Virus record (IMG/VR): IMGVR_UViG_3300022187_000245
Coordinates: 1 to 23,585 of that record
Length of the DNA: 23,585 bases
Direction: 5' to 3' (one strand)
From: a virus
The stretch's first letter is position 1, and the number at the start of each line of letters is the position of its first letter. The translations under genes were made by a program, and so were the position numbers. A model generated the notes under the pieces. The model searched no databases, was not told the DNA's origin, and worked only from the letters and a program-made list of their open reading frames with translations. Positions 6,324 through 12,789 of this stretch are shown piece by piece.

Positions 6324-6520
6324 CAGAAGAACAGAAGCAGCGCATACTAAAAGTATGGGAACTATGCAAGACAGGAGTAGCACAAAACAGAGAAGCTAAA
6401 GCAGAACTGATTACGCTATACAATGAGATACATAGAACGAGATATAAGACAACATCTAATTGCAGTAGTTGTATAGCTACTTGCTACAACGGAATTAAAA
6501 AGATAGTAGATACATTATGA
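6308..6520 (+). CDS. Cys-containing small protein, unknown
   Basis: 70 residues, beginning in the tail of the zinc-ribbon gene (16-nt overlap) and sharing 4 nt (ATGA) with the next start at 6517. The N-terminal part is a helix 'ITEEQKQRILKVWELCKTGV'. The C-terminal part has 'NCSSCIATCYNGIKKIVDTL', where three Cys residues spaced CxxCxxxC could bind metal. Such short Cys-bearing genes next to zinc ribbons occur in Bacteroidota phages. Function unknown. Confidence 0.55.
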   Translation: MEKPITEEQKQRILKVWELCKTGVAQNREAKAELITLYNEIHRTRYKTTSNCSSCIATCYNGIKKIVDTL

Positions 6521-6792
6521 AAACACCAAATTATTACAAAGGAACTTATTACAAAATGGAAGCGCACGAAGTTATCGAGGACTTTTGTGGCAACAACTAT
6601 AACTTAGGTGTAGCACTAGCCTACTTAATGAGAGCTGGTAAAAAAGAAGATAACGATATATCTAAGGACATACAAAAGGCAATAGACCACCTCAACTTTG
6701 AACTTAAAAGGCAAGAGCATCTGAACGAAGAACAGAACGAATTAAACGATATTAACGATAAATTTTTTAAAAGTGCAATCAGTACCTATTAA
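6517..6792 (+). CDS. DUF3310 protein
   Basis: 91 residues. Residues 3-65 fit DUF3310: 'PNYYKGTYYKMEAHEVIEDF', then 'YNLGVALAYLMRAGKK' and 'DISKDIQKAIDHLNFELKRQ'. The family includes the SaV-type phage proteins sometimes called nucleotide kinases, though their enzymatic role is unproven. The C-terminal 25 residues are acidic and Asn-rich. It overlaps the downstream ParB-like gene by 20 nt. It follows the zinc-ribbon genes and ends the middle region before the packaging genes. Confidence 0.8.
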   Translation: MKTPNYYKGTYYKMEAHEVIEDFCGNNYNLGVALAYLMRAGKKEDNDISKDIQKAIDHLNFELKRQEHLNEEQNELNDINDKFFKSAISTY

Positions 6793-7216
6793 TAGCATAC
6801 GCAATAACCCTATTAATCCTAGATTAGTTAATAAGGCAAAATTCGAAAAACTAAAGAAGTCAATACAAGACTTCCCACAAATGCTAGAACTAAGACCGAT
6901 AGTAATAAATGAAGATGGTATTATACTAGGTGGTAATATGAGATATAAAGCATTAGTAGAATTAGGGTACAAAGAAGTGCCTGTAATAGTTGCAGAGCAT
7001 ATTACTAAAGAACAAGAGAATGAGTTTATAATAAAAGATAATTTAGGCTTTGGCGATTGGGATTGGGATATACTAGCTAATGAATGGGATAGTGTAGAGT
7101 TAGAAGATTGGGGATTAGATGTATGGCTTAATGAAGATGATATAATAAATAGCTTTGATGAAGAAAACGAACCACAACCAAAGGACAAAATAGTATGTGC
7201 CTTGTGTGGTAAATAA
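6773..7216 (+). CDS. ParB/Srx-fold N-terminal domain protein
   Basis: 147 residues from GTG 6773. Residues 1-75 match the ParB-like N-terminal (ParB/sulfiredoxin) fold: 'PINSIRNNPINPRLV', 'ELRPIVINEDGIILGGNMRY' with the Gly-Gly-(N)-x-R motif at about 53-57, then 'YKEVPVIVAEH'. The rest carries 'LGFGDWDWDILANEWDSVEL', a pattern seen when such domains accompany methyltransferase or packaging genes, and ends in a lone 'VCALCGK', half of a zinc knuckle. In phages these proteins may bind DNA or nucleotides (CTP is bound by ParB). Placed directly before the terminase, it may act in DNA recognition, but this is speculative. Confidence 0.7.
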   Translation: MQSVPINSIRNNPINPRLVNKAKFEKLKKSIQDFPQMLELRPIVINEDGIILGGNMRYKALVELGYKEVPVIVAEHITKEQENEFIIKDNLGFGDWDWDILANEWDSVELEDWGLDVWLNEDDIINSFDEENEPQPKDKIVCALCGK

Positions 7217-7225
7217 TTACAAAAT

Positions 7226-7597
7226 ATGACACCTATGCAAGATAGAACAGAAAAAGGTAAGATAGCGATGCTAGAAGCATTAGAGAAAACATTGGGAGTA
7301 GTTACATCAGCTTGTAAGTTAGTTAATATTACAAGGGAAACACATTATAGATGGCTCAAAGAAGATGAAGCATATAAGTTAGCAGTTAAGAGTATTGATG
7401 ATGTAGCGATAGACTTTGCAGAAAGCCAACTACACAAACAGATAGGCAAAGGTAAAACACAAGCCACTATATTCTACCTAAAGACTAAAGGCAAGAAAAG
7501 AGGTTATGTAGAGAAACAAGAGTTAGATATATCGGGAGAGTTTAAGCCTATTACAATAACTCTAATGCGAGATGATGAAAGCGAAACTAACGGATAA
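7226..7597 (+). CDS. terS: Terminase small subunit
   Basis: 123 residues starting at ATG 7226, 9 nt after the ParB-like gene. A helix-turn-helix lies at about residues 22-45 ('LGVVTSACKLVNITRETHYR' then a Trp-Leu), followed by 'AIDFAESQLHKQIGKGKTQA' and 'TIFYLKTKGKKRGYVEKQEL', the central oligomerization and basic region typical of TerS (phBC6A51-like). The C-terminal end overlaps the large-subunit gene by 26 nt. TerS recognises the packaging site and activates TerL; DNA packaging starts nearby. Confidence 0.85.
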   Translation: MTPMQDRTEKGKIAMLEALEKTLGVVTSACKLVNITRETHYRWLKEDEAYKLAVKSIDDVAIDFAESQLHKQIGKGKTQATIFYLKTKGKKRGYVEKQELDISGEFKPITITLMRDDESETNG

Positions 7598-8879
7598 ACA
7601 ATGGTTAGCGATTGACTACCTAACAGACAAGACCACAACAGAAGTACTGTATGGTGGTGCTGCTGGTGGTGGTAAGAGTTTCTTGGGTTGTGCTTGGATT
7701 ATATGGTTATGCACTTCACACGATGGTATAAGATGTATGATAGGTCGTAGTAAGCTAGACAGCCTAAAGAAAACAACACTAAACACTTTCTTTGATGTAT
7801 GTAGTCAATGGGGGATAGAAGCCAACACACATTACAAATACAACGCATCAAGTAACATCATAACGTTTTACAATGGTTCAGAGGTTATACTAAAAGACTT
7901 ATTCCAATACCCATCAGATAGGAACTTTGATAGTCTAGGTTCATTAGAACTTACTGCTGCATTTATAGATGAGTGCAACCAAATAACAGAGAAAGCTAAA
8001 CAGATAGTAAGCAGTAGGATAAGATACAAGCTAGACCAATACAATCTAATACCAAAGGTTCTTATGACTTGCAACCCTAGTAAAGAATGGGTATATAGTA
8101 CGTTCTACAAACCACACAAAGAGAATAGGCTACCTAAATATCGGAAGTTTATACAATCGTTAGTAACCGATAATAGGCATATATCTAAGCACTACAAAGA
8201 CCAGCTAGAGAAACTCGACCACATAAGTAAGCAACGACTACTATATGGTAATTGGGAGTATGACGATAGCGAAGATAAGCTAATAAACTACAACGCTATA
8301 CTAGGTGCATTTGAATTACAAGACACTCCTAGTGGTACAGGTTACATAACTGCTGACATCGCAAGGTTTGGTAAAGATAAGACAGTAATAATCTATTGGA
8401 ATGGACTAAGAGCCGAGTATTTTAAGGTGCTAGACACTAATAGTATTACACAAGCAGCAGATGAGATACGCACAATACAGAGAAACTACAACGTATCACT
8501 AGGTAATATTATAGTCGATGATGATGGTGTAGGTGGTGGTGTTAAGGATATATTGAGATGTAAAGGCTTTGTAAACAATTCTAAGGCACTTAAAAAAGAA
8601 AACTATATCAACCTTAAGACACAATGCTATTATGCTCTTAGCGAGGCTCTAAATAAGTCTAAGGTGTATATTAACTGCACTAATATAACCCACAAGAATT
8701 ATATTATACAAGAATTAGAGCAAGTAAGGCGTAAGAACTTTGATAAGGACACAAAGCTACAACTGATAAGTAAAGATGAGGTTAAAAGTGCTATTGGTCG
8801 TTCTCCTGACTTTAGTGATGCTTTAGCTATGCGAATGTACTATGAACTAAAACCACAAGGTGTTTACTATGTGCAATAA
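7572..8879 (+). CDS. terL: Terminase large subunit
   Basis: 435 residues with both parts of a TerL. ATPase: Walker A GGAAGGGKS (28-36), Walker B with Phe-Ile-Asp-Glu (131-134), and coupling motif MTCNPS (165-170). Nuclease: acidic residues in 'ITADIARFGKDKTVI' (Asp 262), the 'IIVDDDGVGGGVKD' segment (Asp 316-318) and 'SPDFSDALAMR' (Asp 413, 416), arranged as in an RNase H-like fold. This motor pumps DNA into the prohead through the portal and cuts it. Length is normal. The two candidate starts (7572, 7575) differ by one Met. The gene is followed directly by a GC-rich hairpin. Confidence 0.95.
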   Translation: MMKAKLTDKQWLAIDYLTDKTTTEVLYGGAAGGGKSFLGCAWIIWLCTSHDGIRCMIGRSKLDSLKKTTLNTFFDVCSQWGIEANTHYKYNASSNIITFYNGSEVILKDLFQYPSDRNFDSLGSLELTAAFIDECNQITEKAKQIVSSRIRYKLDQYNLIPKVLMTCNPSKEWVYSTFYKPHKENRLPKYRKFIQSLVTDNRHISKHYKDQLEKLDHISKQRLLYGNWEYDDSEDKLINYNAILGAFELQDTPSGTGYITADIARFGKDKTVIIYWNGLRAEYFKVLDTNSITQAADEIRTIQRNYNVSLGNIIVDDDGVGGGVKDILRCKGFVNNSKALKKENYINLKTQCYYALSEALNKSKVYINCTNITHKNYIIQELEQVRRKNFDKDTKLQLISKDEVKSAIGRSPDFSDALAMRMYYELKPQGVYYVQ

Positions 8880-8882
8880 AAA

Positions 8883-8920
8883 AAAGGAGCAGCACTCGGG
8901 CGTCCGTTGGCTACTCCTTT
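8883..8920 (+). terminator. GC-rich two-tier hairpin after terL
   Basis: Stem AAAGGAG(C)AGC at 8883-8893 pairs with GCT(A)CTCCTTT at 8910-8920 (10 of 11 pairs, one C/A mismatch). Its 16-nt loop contains a second small hairpin, CGG (8897-8899) with CCG (8904-8906) around a GCGT tetraloop. The tip is much richer in G+C than the surrounding phage DNA. Only a short T tract (TTT) follows, so it may be a weak terminator, a 3' mRNA stabiliser, a structured RNA or part of a packaging-site structure. Confidence 0.6.
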
Positions 8921-8975
8921 ACAAAATAAAACAATTTTTAATCAAAAACTTTGCAATTATACTCAATTTTAAACT

Positions 8976-8990
8976 TTTATATTTTATAGT
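8976..8990 (+). promoter_or_regulatory. Repeated AT-rich leader, copy 1 (before the tail chaperone gene)
   Basis: TTTATATTTTATA followed by G-T, immediately before ATGG. The same 15-nt leader (one base different) occurs at 18735 and 21349, always ending right at the start codon of a structural gene. The TATATTTT core resembles a Bacteroidota -7 element (TAnnTTTG) lacking the final G, 5 nt before ATG. A TTTG lies upstream at 8950-8953, but its spacing (24 bp) is long. Confidence 0.55.
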
Positions 8991-9641
8991 ATGGATTTAG
9001 TTATTAACAACACAAATTACTCTATACCGACAAGCTGGTCGCAAGTATCTCTTGGTAAGTATATGGACTTTATGTTAAGTGTAGATGGTGTTGAAGATGA
9101 GTTAGAGAAAACGATAGCTACTATTAGTGCTTTTACTAATGCACCTAAGAAACTATTACAAGGTTGTAAGAAGTCAGATATAGATGCAGTAATGGAACAA
9201 CTAGCAAAGCTAATGGACAACGAAGCTAATAAAGACCTCAACCTAATTATAACGATTGATGGTATAGATTATGGCTTCCACCCTAACTTACACGAACTAA
9301 AGCTAAAAGAGTTTGTAGATTTAGATAATAAACTTGGAGATGGTTGGAGTGCTATGGATAGTGTAATGGCTATCTTATACAGACCTATCATAGAACAAAA
9401 AGGCGATAAGTACAAGGTAGAGGAATATGACTTTAGAACTGCTAAGAAAAGAGCAGAGATATTTAGAGATAATCTAAGTGTAGATACTGTAAATGGTGCT
9501 GCTAGTTTTTTTTTGACTATCGCAACGGATTACATAGCCACTACGCAAGTTTATTCAAAGAACCTGTCGAGGAGAGAGAGGCGCAAACTTTTAAGACAGA
9601 AGAAGAACAATTTAACGAAAAGTACGGCTGGTACAGTTTAA
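8991..9641 (+). CDS. Tail assembly chaperone, unshifted product (lambda gpG analogue)
   Basis: 216 residues. The N-terminal half is mixed ('NTNYSIPTSWSQVSLGKYMD') followed by helical segments, including 'DGWSAMDSVMAILYRPIIEQ', a pattern of Bacteroidota phage tail chaperones. A run of nine T residues (9506-9514) near codon 173 lies just after a zero-frame A-S-F-F, and the -1 frame from there encodes a conserved-looking extension to 9763. The zero-frame continuation is 42 residues of basic sequence (NLSRRERRKLLRQKKNN) ending at 9641. The G-type product helps tail assembly around the tape measure. It is separated from the tape measure gene by about 6 kb, an unusual distance. Confidence 0.75.
   Translation: MDLVINNTNYSIPTSWSQVSLGKYMDFMLSVDGVEDELEKTIATISAFTNAPKKLLQGCKKSDIDAVMEQLAKLMDNEANKDLNLIITIDGIDYGFHPNLHELKLKEFVDLDNKLGDGWSAMDSVMAILYRPIIEQKGDKYKVEEYDFRTAKKRAEIFRDNLSVDTVNGAASFFLTIATDYIATTQVYSKNLSRRERRKLLRQKKNNLTKSTAGTV
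9506..9514 (+). promoter_or_regulatory. T9 slippery site for -1 frameshifting
   Basis: Nine consecutive T in zero frame reading AGT TTT TTT TTG. It contains the heptamers T_TTT_TTT (9506-9512) and T_TTT_TTG (9509-9515), both typical -1 slip sites. The -1 frame has a TAG stop directly before the run (9503-9505) and no start codon nearby, so it can only be reached by slippage here. Transcriptional slippage on the homopolymer is the alternative mechanism. Confidence 0.75.
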
Positions 9642-9763
9642 TTTATAATTTAGCTAATGGCGATATATTAAAATTTGATGAGGTGTTAGAGTTATCGGTA
9701 AACGAATGCTTTAACTTCTTAGCGTACCAAAAAGATTTAACACACATACAGAATAGAAGATGA
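9506..9763 (+). CDS. -1 frame extension of the tail assembly chaperone (lambda gpGT analogue, C-terminal part)
   Basis: The -1 frame opens at the T run and continues to TGA 9761-9763, which overlaps the next gene's ATG at 9760 (ATGA). It adds about 83 residues, including 'FNEKYGWYSLIYNLANGDIL' and 'FDEVLELSVNECFNFLAYQK', a coherent folded-domain pattern with aromatic and acidic residues, typical of the T part of tail chaperones. The fused product would be about 257 residues. There is no independent start codon before a late GTG, so it depends on frameshifting at 9506-9514. Bases 9513-9641 encode protein in both frames. GT-type products contact the tape measure and recruit tube protein during tail assembly. 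Confidence 0.7.
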   Translation, partial: FFFDYRNGLHSHYASLFKEPVEEREAQTFKTEEEQFNEKYGWYSLIYNLANGDILKFDEVLELSVNECFNFLAYQKDLTHIQNRR

Positions 9764-10254
9764 TACTAACGACAGGAACAGAGATTAAAAACGTAACACT
9801 TCAAATGCTTTATAGGATATTTGAAGAAATAGGTAGTAGTCATACACAAATACAAACCACTACAATAGGCGATATATTTGAGATTGACTTAACAGAAACT
9901 ACATACCCACTACTTCACGTTTCTACTGCTACTGCTAACTTTGCACAACACACATTAACATATAACTTTCAGTTTATAGTTATGGACTTAGTAAGCAAAG
10001 ATGAGAGTAATGAGAGAGATGTACTTAGTGATACGCTAGAAACTATTGGCGATGTAATTAGTTTGCTTAAAAATCAAACTGCATCGTTTGAACGCATACC
10101 TGACTTCCAAACAGAAGTAGCTATAAGTCCTAGTGTTAGTTGTGAGCCTTTTACAGAGAGGTTCGATAATGAGGTTAGTGGCTGGACTGCTAGTATCAGT
10201 ATAGAGGTAGGATTTAACGCAAGTCAATGCAGTGGAGATGTTGCTTATGAGTAA
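9760..10254 (+). CDS. Tail terminator-like / tail completion protein
   Basis: 164 residues, translationally coupled by ATGA to the frameshift extension. The pattern 'TTYPLLHVSTATANFAQHTL' then 'YNFQFIVMDLVSKDESNERD' plus 'VLSDTLETIGDVISLLKN' and a C-terminal 'FTERFDNEVSGWTASISIEV' strand group is a common arrangement in Bacteroidota phages next to tail genes, and resembles tail terminators and neck proteins in length and predicted fold (alpha-beta with an exposed beta sheet). No catalytic site is visible. The role is assigned mainly from position. Confidence 0.5.
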   Translation: MILTTGTEIKNVTLQMLYRIFEEIGSSHTQIQTTTIGDIFEIDLTETTYPLLHVSTATANFAQHTLTYNFQFIVMDLVSKDESNERDVLSDTLETIGDVISLLKNQTASFERIPDFQTEVAISPSVSCEPFTERFDNEVSGWTASISIEVGFNASQCSGDVAYE

Positions 10255-10351
10255 AAACGCTAACTATCTAAGAGTGAGTGGGTTACACGATTTGCGTAAC
10301 AACAAAAGGACACAAACAAGAATATATACACTATATAATATATATATATAG
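10247..10351 (+). CDS. Possible 34-residue micro-ORF overlapping the repeat
   Basis: ATG 10247 starts in the last codons of the preceding gene and the frame runs to TAG 10349-10351. The product is basic (GLHDLRNNKRTQTRIYTLYN region). Most of it lies in the 44-bp repeat. In repeat copy 1 the matching frame reads LH-x-x-RNN-x-x-T-x-TRIY, but has no ATG start, so coding is doubtful. The similarity could reflect either a nucleotide element or a short conserved peptide. Confidence 0.2.
   Translation: MSKNANYLRVSGLHDLRNNKRTQTRIYTLYNIYI
10283..10326. repeat. Dispersed 44-bp repeat, copy 2
   Basis: Partner of 656-699 with the same spacing between all three conserved blocks (TTACAC, GCGTAACAAC, ACACAAACAAGAATATA). 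It lies in the 149-nt gap between 10254 and 10404 and is followed by an AT-dominated tract to about 10385. In both copies the repeat and the AT tract form one composite unit. The rest of the gap carries only the A-rich leader of the next gene; no consensus host promoter is visible. Confidence 0.7.
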
Positions 10352-10403
10352 ATATATAATAGTAATATAATAATAATATATAATAAAGAAAAAAAATTAA
10401 AAA

Positions 10404-10853
10404 ATGGCAACAACAATTACACCAGCTACATTAACGGTTCAGATAAAAGAAGAAATCACGTTAGGTGGCACAACTTACGACCAAACAATTACTAAGAGTA
10501 TAGCAAGTATTGGTAACTATTCTAAAAGACAATTTACTATTACTGCTGGTGCATCACATAGCATAGCAGAGTTTTTAGATACAGTTACTAACGATGCTTA
10601 CGATACAGATGATTTAAAGTATATTAGATTGACTAACTTAGATGATACCAATGCAGTTATAGTAACTATCGCTGGTGATAATGAAGCAGCAGCAATAGAG
10701 TTAGAAGCTGGTGCATCTTTTCAAATGTTTGATAGTAAATTAAGTGGTTCTACAAGTAAAGCAGCTATTACTACTGTTGATGATATAGAGATTATATATG
10801 TTCATAACGCATCAGGTGGTGCAGACGTAGAATTAGTAGTAGCAACTGCATAA
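10404..10853 (+). CDS. Beta-rich virion structural protein
   Basis: 149 residues with alternating Val/Ile/Thr strands throughout: 'TLTVQIKEEITLGGTTYDQT', 'KRQFTITAGASHSIAEFLDT', 'KYIRLTNLDDTNAVIVTIAG', 'AIELEAGASFQMFDSKLSGS' and 'IEIIYVHNASGGADVELVV'. This composition (no Cys, low charge) is typical of tail tube, decoration or fibre-attachment proteins. The start is ATG 10404 after an A-rich leader (AAAAATTAAAAA). It sits downstream of the repeat and AT tract. It is 1 nt from the next gene's start (TAATG). The exact structural role is uncertain. Confidence 0.6.
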   Translation: MATTITPATLTVQIKEEITLGGTTYDQTITKSIASIGNYSKRQFTITAGASHSIAEFLDTVTNDAYDTDDLKYIRLTNLDDTNAVIVTIAGDNEAAAIELEAGASFQMFDSKLSGSTSKAAITTVDDIEIIYVHNASGGADVELVVATA

Positions 10854-11371
10854 TGAGTAACGTAGATAAAGTATTAGACACCTTTGGAAGAAAGGTAGTA
10901 CAGACTGCTAGAGGTATATTAAACGCTAAGGGCAAAAATGCTAGTGGCGATTTAGGTAGTAGTCTAGGGTACTTTATCAAGGTTTATCCTAGTGGTGCAG
11001 TAGATATGTCTTTTGTTGCAGAGGGTTACGCTAAGTTTGTAGATAAAGGGGTTAAGGGTAGTAAGTCAAGTGCTAAAGCTCCTAACTCTCCTTACAAGTA
11101 CTCTAACAAGCAGCCACCATCAGGAGTTATAGACAAGTGGGCAGTACGCAAAGGCATACAAGGTGTTAGAGATAAAAAGGGTAGGTTTATACCACGCAAG
11201 AGTTTAGTATATAGCATAGCTAGGAATATAAAGTTATATGGCGTTAAGCCTACTAACTTCTTTACTGATGCTTTTAACGTAGCTTACAGAGATTTACCTA
11301 AAGACTTTATTAAGGCATATGCACAAGACACACAACAATTTTTAAAATTTGTAAGTAAAGAAATAGAATAA
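10853..11371 (+). CDS. HK97-gp10-like neck / tail completion protein
   Basis: 172 residues. The N-terminus is a helix 'NVDKVLDTFGRKVVQTARGI', followed by 'GDLGSSLGYFIKVYPSGAVD', 'YAKFVDKGVKG' and a basic loop, then 'SLVYSIARNIKLYGVKPTNF' with a terminal 'FFTDAFN'. The 'aromatic plus G-V-K-G' segment and the final Phe-Phe-x-x-Ala-Phe motif are typical of the HK97 gp10-like family that sits at the head-tail joint. Overlaps on both sides (1 nt each) show tight coupling. Likely a neck or tail-completion protein. Confidence 0.65.
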   Translation: MSNVDKVLDTFGRKVVQTARGILNAKGKNASGDLGSSLGYFIKVYPSGAVDMSFVAEGYAKFVDKGVKGSKSSAKAPNSPYKYSNKQPPSGVIDKWAVRKGIQGVRDKKGRFIPRKSLVYSIARNIKLYGVKPTNFFTDAFNVAYRDLPKDFIKAYAQDTQQFLKFVSKEIE

Positions 11372-12789
11372 TGGCAGTAAATTTAAGAACAACAATGCAA
11401 GGCAACGCACAATACCTTGCTCCAGCTTATTCAGATATAGTAATATATGCAGAAGATATACCACCAATATTATTTAATCAACAAGTAGCTGGTGTAATAT
11501 CTAACTTGAAATATATTTGTGTAGTATCAATTAATGCTCAAACAGTAGCAACACTTAAAGCACCTACTGATAGTAATGATAAAGCATTATTTAGAATATC
11601 ATCTATATTGCAAGATTATACAGAAACTGATAAGAGTGGTTATGATTTAGACTTTGTAAATAGTACATTCAATACTGACACAATGTATGAAAACAACCAC
11701 GCTATACATCAGATAGACAAGTATGCAAGAAATAGAAACAATCTTAATAATTGCACTTGCTTAGGGGGATATGAATATACTAATAGTAGTGGTACTACCA
11801 TACAAGAGTTTTCTATTGGTACAGATGTTAATTTTAACTTTTTTAATTCAGTATTACAGCACAATGCTGGTTATAGTACAGAAGATTTTAGTGATTATCT
11901 ACTAACAGGGGGTACTAAGAAATTTTTAACTAAGTTCCCACAAAACTTTGCTGGTACAGGTTTATCAGGTCAGAAAATACAAGCTGGACAATATCACACG
12001 ATGGCTTTTTTAAATGGTAAGCATTACTTAGATAGTGAAGTAACTAGAATTAGAATTAGAACCTATGATAGTTCAGATACTATGTTAGGCACTCAATATG
12101 TAGATAACACTACACTAAATGGTGGTGCGCCATTCGGTTCAGATATTACTGCTAACATTTTTACAGGAACAAACAATACAGACGAGGGTTTATTATACTT
12201 TGGCTGTGGTACTGCTCAATTAACACAATTAGGGGTTAGCCTTAATAACGTAGCTTACTATACTGTAACTGCACTAAATGTAAACGCATCTGTTAGTAAA
12301 GTTTACTATTTTACTATACAAGATGCAGACTGCAAAGGCTATGAAACTATTAGGTTAGCATTTCTAAATAGTCTAGGTGCTTGGGATTACTACAACTTTA
12401 CTAAGAAGTCAGTAAGAAAGACACAAATAAATAAGACTGCTATAAAACAAAACTATGGTACTATACCACGTTATGCAACCACTTCTGCTGGTGATGCTTT
12501 CAACGCTGACTATTACAATCAAGGTACTTATGATGGTGGTACAAGAGCATTTAATGTAAACGCAATAGAAACGATAGAAGCTAATACAGACTTTATTACA
12601 GAAGATGAAGCAGAGATATTAGAGGAATTGTTTTTAAGTCCTGATGTGTATATGCAGACAGGTAGCACGTTTGAGCCTGTTGTAATAAACGAGCAAGAAT
12701 ACATAAAGCAAACTACTGCTAATGATATGTTAAAGCAGTATATTATAACAATAGAGAAAGGTCATAACACAAGAGTACAAAGACTATGA
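11371..12789 (+). CDS. Tail/baseplate-type structural protein
   Basis: 472 residues, rich in Asn, Thr, Tyr and Gly, predicted mainly beta. The conserved-looking part is at 326-343 ('TIRLAFLNSLGAWDYYNFTK'), in which 'F-L-N-S-L-G-A-W-D' is a hallmark of Bacteroidota distal tail or baseplate proteins. The C-terminal 80 residues ('AEILEELFLSPDVYMQTGST' and later a terminal YIITIE strand) also fit that group. Being a beta-rich protein, it is not a portal. It overlaps both neighbours by 1-4 nt. Probably part of the tail tip. Confidence 0.55.
   Translation: MAVNLRTTMQGNAQYLAPAYSDIVIYAEDIPPILFNQQVAGVISNLKYICVVSINAQTVATLKAPTDSNDKALFRISSILQDYTETDKSGYDLDFVNSTFNTDTMYENNHAIHQIDKYARNRNNLNNCTCLGGYEYTNSSGTTIQEFSIGTDVNFNFFNSVLQHNAGYSTEDFSDYLLTGGTKKFLTKFPQNFAGTGLSGQKIQAGQYHTMAFLNGKHYLDSEVTRIRIRTYDSSDTMLGTQYVDNTTLNGGAPFGSDITANIFTGTNNTDEGLLYFGCGTAQLTQLGVSLNNVAYYTVTALNVNASVSKVYYFTIQDADCKGYETIRLAFLNSLGAWDYYNFTKKSVRKTQINKTAIKQNYGTIPRYATTSAGDAFNADYYNQGTYDGGTRAFNVNAIETIEANTDFITEDEAEILEELFLSPDVYMQTGSTFEPVVINEQEYIKQTTANDMLKQYIITIEKGHNTRVQRL

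Noticed and set aside
9873-9880. TATATTTG inside the tail terminator-like gene as a promoter
   Set aside because: No TTTG 19-21 bp upstream, and the sequence simply encodes part of GDIFEI.
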